This document shows, in pieces, positions 56,926-64,000 of a stretch of DNA of 64,000 nt. Position 1 is the first letter of the stretch; each line of letters starts with the position of its first letter. The notes under the pieces are model-generated. The model was not told where the DNA came from. It did not search any database and worked only from the letters and a program-made list of their open reading frames with translations. Location of the stretch: NCBI GenBank assembly GCA_913056345.1, contig CAJXMH010000008.1, positions 42,349-106,348 on the forward strand, given 5' to 3'. The stretch comes from an uncultured Flavobacteriales bacterium. Lineage in GTDB: Bacteria > Bacteroidota > Bacteroidia > Flavobacteriales_E > Vicingaceae. Position numbers and translations under genes: made by a program.

Positions 56926-57231
56926 TTACACTTTAATTTCTACATCTACTCCACTTGGAAGCTCTAGCTTCATAAGTGCGTCTACCGTTTTAGAGGTACT
57001 GCTGTAGATATCCAAAAGTCTTTTGTAAGAAGATAGTTGAAACTGCTCTCTTGCTTTCTTATTCACGTGAGGCGATTTCAAAACAGTGTAAATTCTTTTA
57101 TGTGTTGGTAATGGAATTGGTCCACTAACCACAGCACCGGTTGATTTCACTGTTTTTACTATTTTCTCTGCCGATTTATCAACTAAGTTGAAATCGTAAG
57201 ACTTAAGCTTGATTCGAATTTTTTGATTCAT
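56926..57231 (-). CDS. rpsJ: 30S ribosomal protein S10
   Basis: A 101-residue S10 (NusE): [53 protein letters not shown]. It also takes part in transcription antitermination. It follows fusA by 10 bases, so the str and S10 operons are fused here with no tuf gene between. Confidence 0.98.
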   Translation of the reverse strand: MNQKIRIKLKSYDFNLVDKSAEKIVKTVKSTGAVVSGPIPLPTHKRIYTVLKSPHVNKKAREQFQLSSYKRLLDIYSSTSKTVDALMKLELPSGVDVEIKV

Positions 57232-57241
57232 CCTTTATATA

Positions 57242-59350
57242 TTAAGCTTCTATTTTTCCTTTTGCTTTAGCAATCACTTCTTCAGCAATATTCTTTGGAG
57301 CCTCAGAGAAGTGAGAAAATTCCATTGTTGAAGTAGCGCGACCTGAAGAGATTGTTCTCAAATCAGTCACGTAACCGAACATCTCAGAAAGTGGCACTTT
57401 TGCTTTGATCACTTTTGCGCCGGCACGGTCACCCATTCCTTCCACTTGACCTCTTCGCTTGTTCAAATCTCCCACTACATCACCCATGCTTTCTTCAGGA
57501 GTCAATACCTCAAGTTTCATAATTGGCTCAAGTAATACAGGATTTGCCTTTGGAATAGCTTGTTTAAAAGCCAATTTAGCAGCAACTTCAAAAGAAAGCT
57601 GATCTGAATCTACAGGGTGGAATGATCCGTCTTTTAGTGTTACTTTCAAACTATCGATTTGATAACCTGCCAAAACACCTGTTTCCATTGAATCTTTGAA
57701 ACCTTTCTCTACAGATGGAATAAATTCTCTAGGAACGTTACCCCCTTTGATTTCATTGACAAATTCCAATCCTTGGAACTCTTCATCTTCTACTGGCTCA
57801 ATAGTAACTTGTATATCGGCAAACTTACCACGACCACCAGTTTGCTTTTTGTAAGTTTCTCTGTGATCTACACTGCCTTTGATGGCTTCTTTGTAGTTCA
57901 CTTGTGGCGCACCTTGGTTACACTCTACTTTAAACTCTCTTTTCAAACGGTCTAGGATGATATCAAGGTGTAATTCACCCATACCACTTAATACCGTTTG
58001 TCCTGAATCCTCATCAGTATGAATCGTCAAAGTTGGATCCTCTTCTGACAATTTAGCTAAAGCCATTCCAAGCTTATCAACATCAGCTTGAGACTTAGGC
58101 TCAATGGCTATGCCGATTACAGGTTCAGGGAAATCCATTGATTCCAATACAATTGGATGACCTTCTCTACAAAGTGTATCTCCAGTTTTAATATCTTTAA
58201 ACCCTACCAATGCTCCAATATCTCCTGCTTGCAGGTTATCAATTTGGTTTTGCTTTTTAGCATGCATTTGAAAGATTCGCGAAATACGCTCTTTCTTCCC
58301 AGTTCTTGAATTGTGAACATAAGAACCTGATTCAAGTAACCCTGAATACGAACGCACAAAACACAAACGACCAACAAATGGGTCAGTGGCAATTTTAAAC
58401 GCTAGTGCAGAAAATGGCTCATCCATGTCAGGCTTGCGACTTTCTTCTTCTCCCGTATCAGGATTTGTTCCAGTGATGGCTTCTGTATCAAGTGGTGACG
58501 GCAACAATTCCATCACGTAGTTCAACATGGTTTGAACTCCTTTATTCTTGAAAGCAGAACCACAAAGCATCGGTACAACTTTCAACGCAATAGTTGCTTC
58601 TCTTAAAGCAGCCAAAATCTCTGCTTCAGTAATTGAATTTGGATCCTCAAAGTATTTCTCCATCAAAGAATCATCAAATTCAGCTACTGCTTCCAATAAC
58701 TTCTCTCGGTACTCTTCAACCTCTGACTTCATGTCTTCAGGAATGTCGATTTCCTCATAGGTCATTCCCATGTCTTCTTCATTCCAAATAATGGCCTTGT
58801 TCATCACAAGGTCAACCACACCACGGAAAGTTTCTTCTGCACCAATAGGCAGCTGTAAAGCAACCGCTGTACTTCCAAGCATGTCTTTTACTTGCTTACA
58901 AACCTCTAAGAAGTTGGCTCCTTGACGGTCCATCTTGTTTACAAAACCAAGACGCGCAACATTGTAATTGTCTGCTAAACGCCAGTTTGTTTCTGATTGT
59001 GGCTCAACACCATCAACCGCTGAAAACAAAAACACCAAACCATCCAATACTCTTAAGGATCGATTTACCTCTACAGTAAAATCAACGTGACCTGGAGTAT
59101 CAATGATGTTAATGTGATATTTATTATCTTGATATGGCCAGAAAACAGTTGTAGCAGCAGAAGTAATGGTAATTCCTCTCTCCTGCTCTTGCTCCATCCA
59201 GTCCATGGTTGCAGCACCATCGTGCACTTCACCAATTTTATGACTCACCCCTGCATAATATAAAATACGCTCGGTAGTGGTGGTTTTACCCGCATCAATG
59301 TGCGCGGCGATTCCAATGTTTCTGGTATATGTTAAATCTCTTTTTGCCAT
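57242..59350 (-). CDS. fusA: Elongation factor G
   Basis: A 702-residue translational GTPase with five domains. The G domain has [29 protein letters not shown] and NKMDR. Domain IV has the [23 protein letters not shown] segment and [14 protein letters not shown], and the C-terminus has [14 protein letters not shown]. It drives tRNA-mRNA translocation. It lies between rpsG (27 bases) and rpsJ (10 bases). Confidence 0.98.
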   Translation of the reverse strand: MAKRDLTYTRNIGIAAHIDAGKTTTTERILYYAGVSHKIGEVHDGAATMDWMEQEQERGITITSAATTVFWPYQDNKYHINIIDTPGHVDFTVEVNRSLRVLDGLVFLFSAVDGVEPQSETNWRLADNYNVARLGFVNKMDRQGANFLEVCKQVKDMLGSTAVALQLPIGAEETFRGVVDLVMNKAIIWNEEDMGMTYEEIDIPEDMKSEVEEYREKLLEAVAEFDDSLMEKYFEDPNSITEAEILAALREATIALKVVPMLCGSAFKNKGVQTMLNYVMELLPSPLDTEAITGTNPDTGEEESRKPDMDEPFSALAFKIATDPFVGRLCFVRSYSGLLESGSYVHNSRTGKKERISRIFQMHAKKQNQIDNLQAGDIGALVGFKDIKTGDTLCREGHPIVLESMDFPEPVIGIAIEPKSQADVDKLGMALAKLSEEDPTLTIHTDEDSGQTVLSGMGELHLDIILDRLKREFKVECNQGAPQVNYKEAIKGSVDHRETYKKQTGGRGKFADIQVTIEPVEDEEFQGLEFVNEIKGGNVPREFIPSVEKGFKDSMETGVLAGYQIDSLKVTLKDGSFHPVDSDQLSFEVAAKLAFKQAIPKANPVLLEPIMKLEVLTPEESMGDVVGDLNKRRGQVEGMGDRAGAKVIKAKVPLSEMFGYVTDLRTISSGRATSTMEFSHFSEAPKNIAEEVIAKAKGKIEA

Positions 59351-59377
59351 TGTATTGTGTAGGATCTTTACTTTTCT

Positions 59378-59845
59378 CTAGAATCTAAAATGTGAGAATG
59401 CTTTATTCGCTTCAGCCATTCTGTGCGTATCTTCTTTCTTTTTGAAAGCAGCACCTTCTTCTTTCGAAGCAGCAATGATTTCGTTGGCTAAACGCTGAGC
59501 CATGGTTTTTTCATTTCGCTTTTTAGCAAAACTGATCAACCACTTCATACCCATAGATGTCTTACGATCATCTCGAATTGGCTGTGGGATCTGAAAAGTT
59601 GCTCCACCCACTCTTCTACTTCTAACTTCTACAGCAGGGGTTACATTTTCCAAGGCCTTTCTCCAGGTGTCCAAGCCACCGTCTTCTATCTTCTCCTCTA
59701 CAATGCTAATGGCATCATAAAAAATACTATAAGCGATACTTTTCTTTCCGTGAAGCATCAAATTATTAACAAAACGAGTTACCTCCTGACTCCTAAATTT
59801 AGGGTCTGGAAGTAACGGTCTTTTTTTGGCTCTAGATTTTCTCAT
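59378..59845 (-). CDS. rpsG: 30S ribosomal protein S7
   Basis: A 155-residue S7: [53 protein letters not shown] and [12 protein letters not shown]. It nucleates the small-subunit head. It follows rpsL by 21 bases. Confidence 0.98.
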   Translation of the reverse strand: MRKSRAKKRPLLPDPKFRSQEVTRFVNNLMLHGKKSIAYSIFYDAISIVEEKIEDGGLDTWRKALENVTPAVEVRSRRVGGATFQIPQPIRDDRKTSMGMKWLISFAKKRNEKTMAQRLANEIIAASKEEGAAFKKKEDTHRMAEANKAFSHFRF

Positions 59846-59866
59846 TTCTGTTACTTAATCGTCTAT

Positions 59867-60241
59867 TTATTTCTTCGGCCTTTTAGCGCCGTATTTTGAT
59901 CTTCTTTGGGTTCTTCCCTCTACACCTGCGGTATCTAAAGCACCCCTTACTATATGGTAACGAACACCCGGTAAATCTTTTACTCTACCACCTCTTACAA
60001 GTACAATCGAGTGTTCTTGCAAATTGTGTCCTTCACCAGGAATGTAGGCGTTGACTTCTTTCTGATTCGTTAAACGAACTCTGGCAACTTTTCTCATAGC
60101 CGAGTTTGGCTTTTTAGGTGTAGTGGTATATACCCTTACACATACTCCCCTTCTTTGAGGACATGAGTCTAAAGCAGCAGATTTACTTTTCTTTTCTAAC
60201 TTCTTTCTACCTTTTCTTACAAGCTGTTGTATAGTTGGCAT
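59867..60241 (-). CDS. rpsL: 30S ribosomal protein S12
   Basis: A 124-residue S12: [43 protein letters not shown] and [17 protein letters not shown]. Lys43 and Lys88, where streptomycin-resistance changes usually occur, are wild type. First gene of the 33-gene ribosomal unit, with a -7 box about 50 bases upstream. Confidence 0.98.
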   Translation of the reverse strand: MPTIQQLVRKGRKKLEKKSKSAALDSCPQRRGVCVRVYTTTPKKPNSAMRKVARVRLTNQKEVNAYIPGEGHNLQEHSIVLVRGGRVKDLPGVRYHIVRGALDTAGVEGRTQRRSKYGAKRPKK

Positions 60242-60271
60242 AAGCGTTTATGTATGTCAATAAATAATTAA

Positions 60272-60288
60272 CCCCAATTTTTTTGGGG
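60272..60288 (-). promoter_or_regulatory. Hairpin at the 5' end of the ribosomal operon leader
   Basis: CCCCAA / TTGGGG arms (6 bp, 5-base loop) lie directly downstream of the -7 box, so the stem would sit at the extreme 5' end of the transcript. It has no trailing T run on the minus strand. A stabilising or regulatory leader hairpin is a guess. Confidence 0.4.
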
Positions 60289-60291
60289 ACG

Positions 60292-60299
60292 CAAATGTA
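60292..60299 (-). promoter_or_regulatory. -7 promoter element of the ribosomal operon
   Basis: TACATTTG on the minus strand matches TAnnTTTG exactly, about 50 bases before the rpsL ATG. No exact -33 TTTG is seen at the expected distance; the region upstream is very A/T-rich, which could act as an UP-like element. Confidence 0.65.
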
Positions 60300-60418
60300 C
60301 AAGATTTTTTATTTTATTCCGCTTGAGAAAAGGCTTTTTTTTCAATGGAAGTGATTTATTTCCAAAAAGCAGGCACAATGGTAGTTTGAAAGCTAATTTT
60401 AAACAGTAAAATTAATTG

Positions 60419-60798
60419 TTATTGGTGTTTTGAGTTGTACAGAGATGAGTGAATTTTAGCAGAAACTTCTTTTACTTTCGAAAGAATATTATCGTCTACC
60501 ATTGAAACAAAAATTGTCTGATTTAGAGCTATTTGTTTTGAAATATTGGCATAATGCTCAATCAGATAGTTAAGTCGGTAGGAATCTTGTAAAGTAAACT
60601 TCTCCTTCTTACATCTTTCTAAAAGTACGATCGATTGCTTGTTTCTTCCATTTTAAAGCAATGATAGTCACCAAAAACTAAATTTTCCTTTAAATAATAA
60701 GCGTTGCTTTTGCTCAAAGCTTCTTTGGCCGCAGAGAGATTTCTCACTCAAAAAATATCACTAAAAGGTGGAATGAAGTGAAGTTTGTCAATTTTCAT
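60419..60798 (-). pseudogene. Decayed small gene, copy 1
   Basis: Reading leftwards from an ATG at 60798, a conserved peptide can be followed through several frame changes: MKID at the start, then an LSKSNAYYLKENLVFGD segment, then KMEETSN. After one more shift an uninterrupted frame of about 78 codons runs to a TAA at 60419-60421, including CKKEKFTLQDSYRLNYLIEH and ending SSLYNSKHQ. The first part recurs in copy 2 (63436-63611). It looks like a gene of about 130 codons inactivated by small indels. I do not recognise the family. It fills most of the 934-base stretch between rpsL and 61175. Confidence 0.5.
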
Positions 60799-60873
60799 AA
60801 TTAAGATATACGAGAATTATTTTAATCCATTTAACAGCAGTGTACTATGGCGTTTATACACCTTTTTGAGAGA
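60634..60873. repeat. Direct repeat, copy 1 (about 240 bases)
   Basis: This stretch reappears in the same orientation at 63442-63686 with most bases identical. It starts at ATTGCTTGTTTCTTCC and ends at the scrap of transposase reading frame TTTATACACCTTTTT. It contains the start of the decayed small gene on the minus strand and the beginning of the IS3-type remnant on the plus strand. Confidence 0.9.
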
Positions 60874-61029
60874 AGCTTTGGTCATGATTTACTCAATGCT
60901 CGTCTTTTTGAAGACATCAGGCAGGTATGAATCTTAGCTGAAGATTGGGTTAAAGATTATAAAGGGCATAGGCCACATGAAGCTCTCGGAGGAATAACCC
61001 CTTTCAGGCAGATGCAATATCTTCCTTAA
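60847..61029 (+). pseudogene. IS3-type transposase C-terminal remnant
   Basis: The frame from ATG 60847 to TAA 61027-61029 reads like the last 60 codons of an IS3-family OrfB: RSFGHDLLNARLFEDIRQV, a TGA stop at 60928-60930, then ILAEDWVKDYKGHRPHEALG and TPFRQMQYLP. The WxxDYxxxRPHxxLGG block is the typical end of these integrase-like transposases. The stop most simply comes from a CGA to TGA change. The catalytic Glu position (normally YIERFNR) reads FIHLFER, so it is dead. No inverted repeats or OrfA were found. Confidence 0.75.
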
Positions 61030-61175
61030 AGCAAGCTTGCTTTGAGGAATTAATACTTAACTAAATCAATAATGTACATTTATACCCAGTTCGAGAAAAG
61101 GGAAGGCTACAACCGCGGATTGGTACTTATACGCACTTTCAAGAAGCGTGTTGCAAGTTTAAGTTAATTGTTGAT

Positions 61176-61637
61176 TCAATATGAAACACAGTGAAGCGAA
61201 TCAATATATTTGATTTGTTCCTGAAACCTCTCTGCAACGATGTGCATAATAGTATCTACTCTATTATCTACAACATTTATAAATGCAGGGCCCGCCTCAA
61301 TAATTCTATTACGAATGAATATATTTTGATAATCATGAATGATTTTGACGCTAAGGTCTTGCAGTTCCTCTTGTTTAAGAAACTCACCATTATCTGAAAT
61401 GTAAAAAACTCTATTTTTTGCTTGAGTAGTCAACATATATTTTGCGTATGATTTATTACATACAGGACAACCATAACTATTAAGAATAAAGACCTTTAAA
61501 TTAAGGTTATCACTTTTGAACTCCTTTTCTAATATTTTTAATACTTCTTCCCCTTTAGAGGGTTTCTCAATTTGCATGCAAGCAATAGTTGAGGATAAAA
61601 TTAGATTGATTAATAAAGGAAGATTAAATAATTTCAT
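61176..61637 (-). CDS. Thioredoxin-like lipoprotein with CPVC motif
   Basis: The 153-residue product has a lipoprotein signal (SSTIACMQ, Cys20). A thioredoxin-like segment follows (LKVFILNSYGCPVCNKSY with Cys57 and Cys60). The GPAFINVVDN strand near the end may hold the cis-Pro of that fold. It may reduce or sense disulfides at the outer face of the inner membrane, or the site may be structural. The gene abuts the preceding one with no gap. The region is visibly richer in A/T than the ribosomal genes nearby. Last gene of the cassette; function is inferred only from the motif. Confidence 0.6.
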   Translation of the reverse strand: MKLFNLPLLINLILSSTIACMQIEKPSKGEEVLKILEKEFKSDNLNLKVFILNSYGCPVCNKSYAKYMLTTQAKNRVFYISDNGEFLKQEELQDLSVKIIHDYQNIFIRNRIIEAGPAFINVVDNRVDTIMHIVAERFQEQIKYIDSLHCVSY

Positions 61638-62915
61638 TTATTGATTAATGGTAAACACATCAAAGGTATATACGTTTGGCTTGTAACCAGGTTTATTTGG
61701 ATTATGTGTACAAATAAACAAATGATTACCAGCAACATAAGAAAGTGGCCGATATCTACCCTTCTCCAATATTGTTTCACTTATTACATTAAAATTTGTG
61801 TCCAAAATCACAATATTTTTTGCCTCAAAACCAAAATCTAAATCAGGCAAAGCACCTTTGGCAAAATCCAAAGGTAATTTGACTACCAAAAAATATCGAT
61901 TTAATAACTTAGAGTAGTGAATATGTTCAACATAGGAGTTCATTAACATCCTCATTTCTAAAGAGTCTAGAAATGTATTTATGTCAAATTTTATATTAGT
62001 GTCTTTTAGGTTGACAATGGTATTGTATCTTTGAAAGTCATTATTTGGGATTTTCGTATACCTTACCTTCTTTGCGAAAACTTCACCATTTTGCTTAATA
62101 AGCCACAGGCTATCATGAAACTTATTTGCTGCAACAATATTTTTTAAATTGATTTCAAAACTTGGTTCGAAATAGCCAAAGATAAATTGATTGCTGTCAA
62201 CTATTCTATTATTATATTCTTTGAAAATTTCACTTGAAGTGACTTGGTTTTTATCACCTATTATTAATAATTGATAGGCCAAAGGTGTTTTCTTGGTATG
62301 TTCTAGATTTATTTTTAAGTACTTTTTGTAGTTAGTTAAGGCTAGGTTTACTATACTGTCTGAGTAAGGGTAAGATTCCGATGCATACCACATAGGGTGG
62401 AGCAAAACTTTGGTTTCATTTTCCCAAGCTCTTACTTTCACATAAGAGAATTCATATTTATTGCAATGTATAAAACTCTTCATCACAGAGTCTAGCTCAA
62501 ACCTTTTAATCAATAATCCTAACGAATCAAAAATTAATACATTTCCCTCATCACTAACACATAGAAATTGTTTATTATGAATAAATGCCGCTCTATTGAT
62601 TTGGTCATTGACTAATAAATCCAATTGCAAACTATCCTTGATCTGCCCATCAAAATCAAAAAAGTAAATTTTATTAGATTCGTCTAAATTTCCAAAATAA
62701 AATTGCGAGTCTCCTGTATCTTTACTAGGTAAAATTCCTGAATGAAGGTAATTTGGATAATACGGGAGTTTATAAGTTACACTTTTACTAAAAACTAGTT
62801 CACCTCCACGATCTTGAAATTGACAAGAAACGAGAAACGCAATAACAATGATTATGGGATATATAAAATGATGATGTTTTAACCTAAACAAAACTATTTT
62901 AGGCCAAAACATCAT
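61638..62915 (-). CDS. DUF4221-like lipoprotein, possible beta-propeller
   Basis: A 425-residue lipoprotein with a long basic n-region and signal peptide ending LVSC (Cys31 from the ATG at 62915, which lies 4 bases after the upstream stop; an ATG at 62930 overlapping that stop is also possible). The mature part is beta-rich with repeating blade-like strands (IYFFDFDGQIKDSL, VLIFDSLGLLIKRF, IVILDTNFNVISETI). It resembles DUF4221 / six-bladed propeller lipoproteins of Bacteroidetes, whose role is unknown. It is the middle gene of a three-lipoprotein cassette. Confidence 0.6.
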   Translation of the reverse strand: MMFWPKIVLFRLKHHHFIYPIIIVIAFLVSCQFQDRGGELVFSKSVTYKLPYYPNYLHSGILPSKDTGDSQFYFGNLDESNKIYFFDFDGQIKDSLQLDLLVNDQINRAAFIHNKQFLCVSDEGNVLIFDSLGLLIKRFELDSVMKSFIHCNKYEFSYVKVRAWENETKVLLHPMWYASESYPYSDSIVNLALTNYKKYLKINLEHTKKTPLAYQLLIIGDKNQVTSSEIFKEYNNRIVDSNQFIFGYFEPSFEINLKNIVAANKFHDSLWLIKQNGEVFAKKVRYTKIPNNDFQRYNTIVNLKDTNIKFDINTFLDSLEMRMLMNSYVEHIHYSKLLNRYFLVVKLPLDFAKGALPDLDFGFEAKNIVILDTNFNVISETILEKGRYRPLSYVAGNHLFICTHNPNKPGYKPNVYTFDVFTINQ

Positions 62916-62919
62916 TTGT

Positions 62920-63378
62920 TTATTCCCCATATTGATAAACAGATACGTCTTCTTCATTTGAGTCCTGAAACACAATAAAAATTACATCATCACTACTTAC
63001 CTGATATACTGTGTAATCTTGGTTGATTACATTATCTATTTCTGATGTTGTAAAATATTGTAAAGCAGTTGTGTAGTTTAAAACGAAACTATTTGGAATA
63101 TAAACACCATCAGAAGTAAAAAAAGTACCACCTAGTTCTAAATCTGTTGGCATTATGACAAATACAGCACAATCTTTAGGAGTACTTTTGCACTTTTTTA
63201 AACTTCCGTTTGAATCTCTTTTGGCTTTCTTTTCTTTAGTTGCTAGCTTATTCTTAGTAAGATTATTTTTTTTAGTGTTTGCTTTTGAAAAATTAGATTC
63301 TAAATCTGTTTCCTTCTCACATCCCACAAACACTAATGCGCTAATCAGTATAACGCCGATTAATTTTAACTTTTTCAT
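62920..63378 (-). CDS. Small lipoprotein with Lys-rich linker
   Basis: A 152-residue lipoprotein: signal peptide ending VFVGC (Cys20), then a strongly basic linker (about 30-70, many Lys and Asn). A compact C-terminal domain follows (about 70-150) with Cys64 and Cys70 close together and alternating aromatic/beta residues (YTVYQVSSDDVIFIVFQD). I do not recognise the family. It is the first gene of the cassette; the stop is 4 bases before the next ATG. A palindromic hairpin lies 28 bases upstream of its ATG. Confidence 0.55.
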   Translation of the reverse strand: MKKLKLIGVILISALVFVGCEKETDLESNFSKANTKKNNLTKNKLATKEKKAKRDSNGSLKKCKSTPKDCAVFVIMPTDLELGGTFFTSDGVYIPNSFVLNYTTALQYFTTSEIDNVINQDYTVYQVSSDDVIFIVFQDSNEEDVSVYQYGE

Positions 63379-63405
63379 AATTTCTAAATTTTAATTTTTG
63401 ATGTT

Positions 63406-63430
63406 CCTCAATATAAATTGAGGCTTTTTT
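63406..63430 (+). terminator. Hairpin with T run upstream of the lipoprotein cassette
   Basis: CCTCAAT / ATTGAGG arms (7 bp, 4-base loop) run into CTTTTTT on the plus strand, so it looks like a rightward terminator. No rightward gene ends here. On the minus strand it would be a leader palindrome just before the lipoprotein cassette, possibly an operator. Confidence 0.5.
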
Positions 63431-63435
63431 GCTGT

Positions 63436-63611
63436 TTACTTATTGCTTGTTTCTTCCATTTTAAAGCAATGACAGTCACCAAAAACTAAATTTCCCTTTA
63501 AATAAAAAGCGTTGCTCTTGCTCAAAGTTTCTTTGGCCGCAGAGAGAGAGATGTCTCACTCAAAAAAATATCAATAAAAGATGAAGTGCGATAAAGTTCG
63601 TCGATTTTCAT
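63436..63611 (-). pseudogene. Decayed small gene, copy 2 (truncated)
   Basis: From an ATG at 63611 the frame reads MKIDELYRTSSFIDIFLSET and then shifts at a GA dinucleotide run (63541-63550 region). In the shifted frame it continues ETLSKSNAFYLKGNLVFGD to KMEETSNK and a TAA at 63436-63438. The part matching copy 1's longer C-terminal frame is missing. The 345 bases between 63378 and 63724 hold this fragment, the repeat, the hairpin and a promoter box, and no intact gene. Confidence 0.5.
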
Positions 63612-63686
63612 GGTTTAAATATACGAGAATTATTTTAATCCCTTAAACAGCAATGCACTATGGCATTTATACAACTTTTTAACAGA
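63442..63686. repeat. Direct repeat, copy 2 (about 245 bases)
   Basis: Same-orientation copy of 60634-60873, with scattered substitutions and a few small indels, including an extra GA-rich stretch near 63545. The two copies bracket the lipoprotein cassette and lie about 2.8 kb apart. Confidence 0.9.
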
Positions 63687-63711
63687 CCTAAATCGCTCAC
63701 TTTTCTTTAGC

Positions 63712-63719
63712 TAACTTTG
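63712..63719 (+). promoter_or_regulatory. -7 promoter element before the UvrD-type helicase
   Basis: TAACTTTG matches TAnnTTTG exactly and ends only 4 bases before the ATG at 63724, implying a message with almost no 5' leader. No clear -33 element. Confidence 0.5.
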
Positions 63720-63723
63720 CCGC

Positions 63724-64000
63724 ATGACTTACTTAGATGGTTTAAATCCTGCACAAAAAGAGGCGGTGCTGCATACAAAAGGCCCTTCTATGGTGATTGC
63801 CGGCGCTGGTTCTGGTAAAACTCGAGTACTCACCTACCGCATTGCGCATTTGATGCACCAAGGGGTAGACTCTTTTAACATTCTGGCCCTTACTTTTACC
63901 AATAAGGCTGCACGCGAGATGAAAGAACGAATCGGAAAAATTACCCAGCCCGGTGAAGCCAAAAATTTATGGATGGGAACCTTTCACTCAGTGTTTGCTA
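63724..64000 (+). CDS. uvrD: UvrD/PcrA-type DNA helicase, N-terminal part
   Basis: The first 92 codons of a superfamily 1A helicase, cut by the window end. It shows LNPAQKEAVLH (Q motif), the Walker A loop AGAGSGKT at residues 26-33, RIAHLM, and motif Ia-like LALTFTNKAAREMKERI followed by GTFHS. UvrD and PcrA unwind DNA during repair and remove RecA or RNA polymerase. UvrD, PcrA and Rep cannot be told apart from this part. Confidence 0.92.
   Translation, partial: MTYLDGLNPAQKEAVLHTKGPSMVIAGAGSGKTRVLTYRIAHLMHQGVDSFNILALTFTNKAAREMKERIGKITQPGEAKNLWMGTFHSVFA

Noticed and set aside
61072..61167. A 31-codon plus-strand frame after the transposase remnant
   Set aside because: Short, without a promoter or similarity I recognise, and lying in a degraded stretch; the 146 bases between the remnant and the lipoprotein gene hold nothing I can support.

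Overview
The window is a chromosomal segment of a member of the Bacteroidetes, most likely order Flavobacteriales. The basis is: a very long S10/spc/alpha-type ribosomal operon followed by carA, eno and gltA; promoters of the Bacteroidetes type (TAnnTTTG at -7, with little use of Shine-Dalgarno sequences); a short primary sigma factor of 287 residues; a BshA-type bacillithiol enzyme; many lipoproteins; and SPOR and thrombospondin type 3 outer-membrane proteins. No tRNA, rRNA or CRISPR array is visible.

Region 1 (1-11805, + strand) is a tightly packed, partly translationally coupled beta-1,3-glucan (laminarin-type) utilisation operon. It encodes a KDPG-type aldolase, a BadF-family sugar kinase, GH17, GH16 and GH30 glycosidases, a sugar-porter permease, a 1153-residue GH149-like beta-1,3-glucan phosphorylase and a second MFS sugar permease. 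Secreted or surface lipoprotein hydrolases would cut the glucan and trim its branches, the permeases would import oligosaccharides or sugars, and the cytoplasmic phosphorylase would split beta-1,3-oligoglucans to glucose 1-phosphate. No SusC/SusD pair is present in the window; the operon probably begins before base 1.

Region 2 (11792-30824) holds housekeeping genes. These are a GH3/beta-lactamase fusion coupled to bshA, mutL with three rhomboid-type membrane protease genes, a TerB-DnaJ co-chaperone, rpoD, a lemA-TPM-TPM-lipoprotein operon, htpG, a pterin dehydratase with a pseudouridine synthase, and an NhaC-type antiporter with an exported N-terminal domain followed by a DUF4919 protein.

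Region 3 (30825-42402) is envelope and central metabolism: two neighbouring genes sharing a related SPOR-like C-terminus, a CtpA-type protease, a DUF1573 protein, a UbiD-family decarboxylase, and citrate synthase, enolase and carA.

Region 4 (42416-60300, - strand) is a single run of 33 genes from rpsL to rplQ with spacings mostly below 30 bases. It has a -7 promoter element and a 5' hairpin at rpsL, and a strong terminator after rplQ. The 38-codon rpmJ lies between infA and rpsM. L36 and S14 are zinc-ligand-poor forms and L17 has a long charged tail.

Region 5 (60300-63723) is a degraded, mobile-looking islet. Two direct repeats of about 240 bases, each carrying the start of the same decayed small gene and a scrap of an IS3-type transposase, flank a three-gene lipoprotein cassette: a small Lys-rich lipoprotein, a DUF4221-like lipoprotein and a CPVC thioredoxin-like lipoprotein. 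The window ends inside a UvrD/PcrA-type helicase gene.
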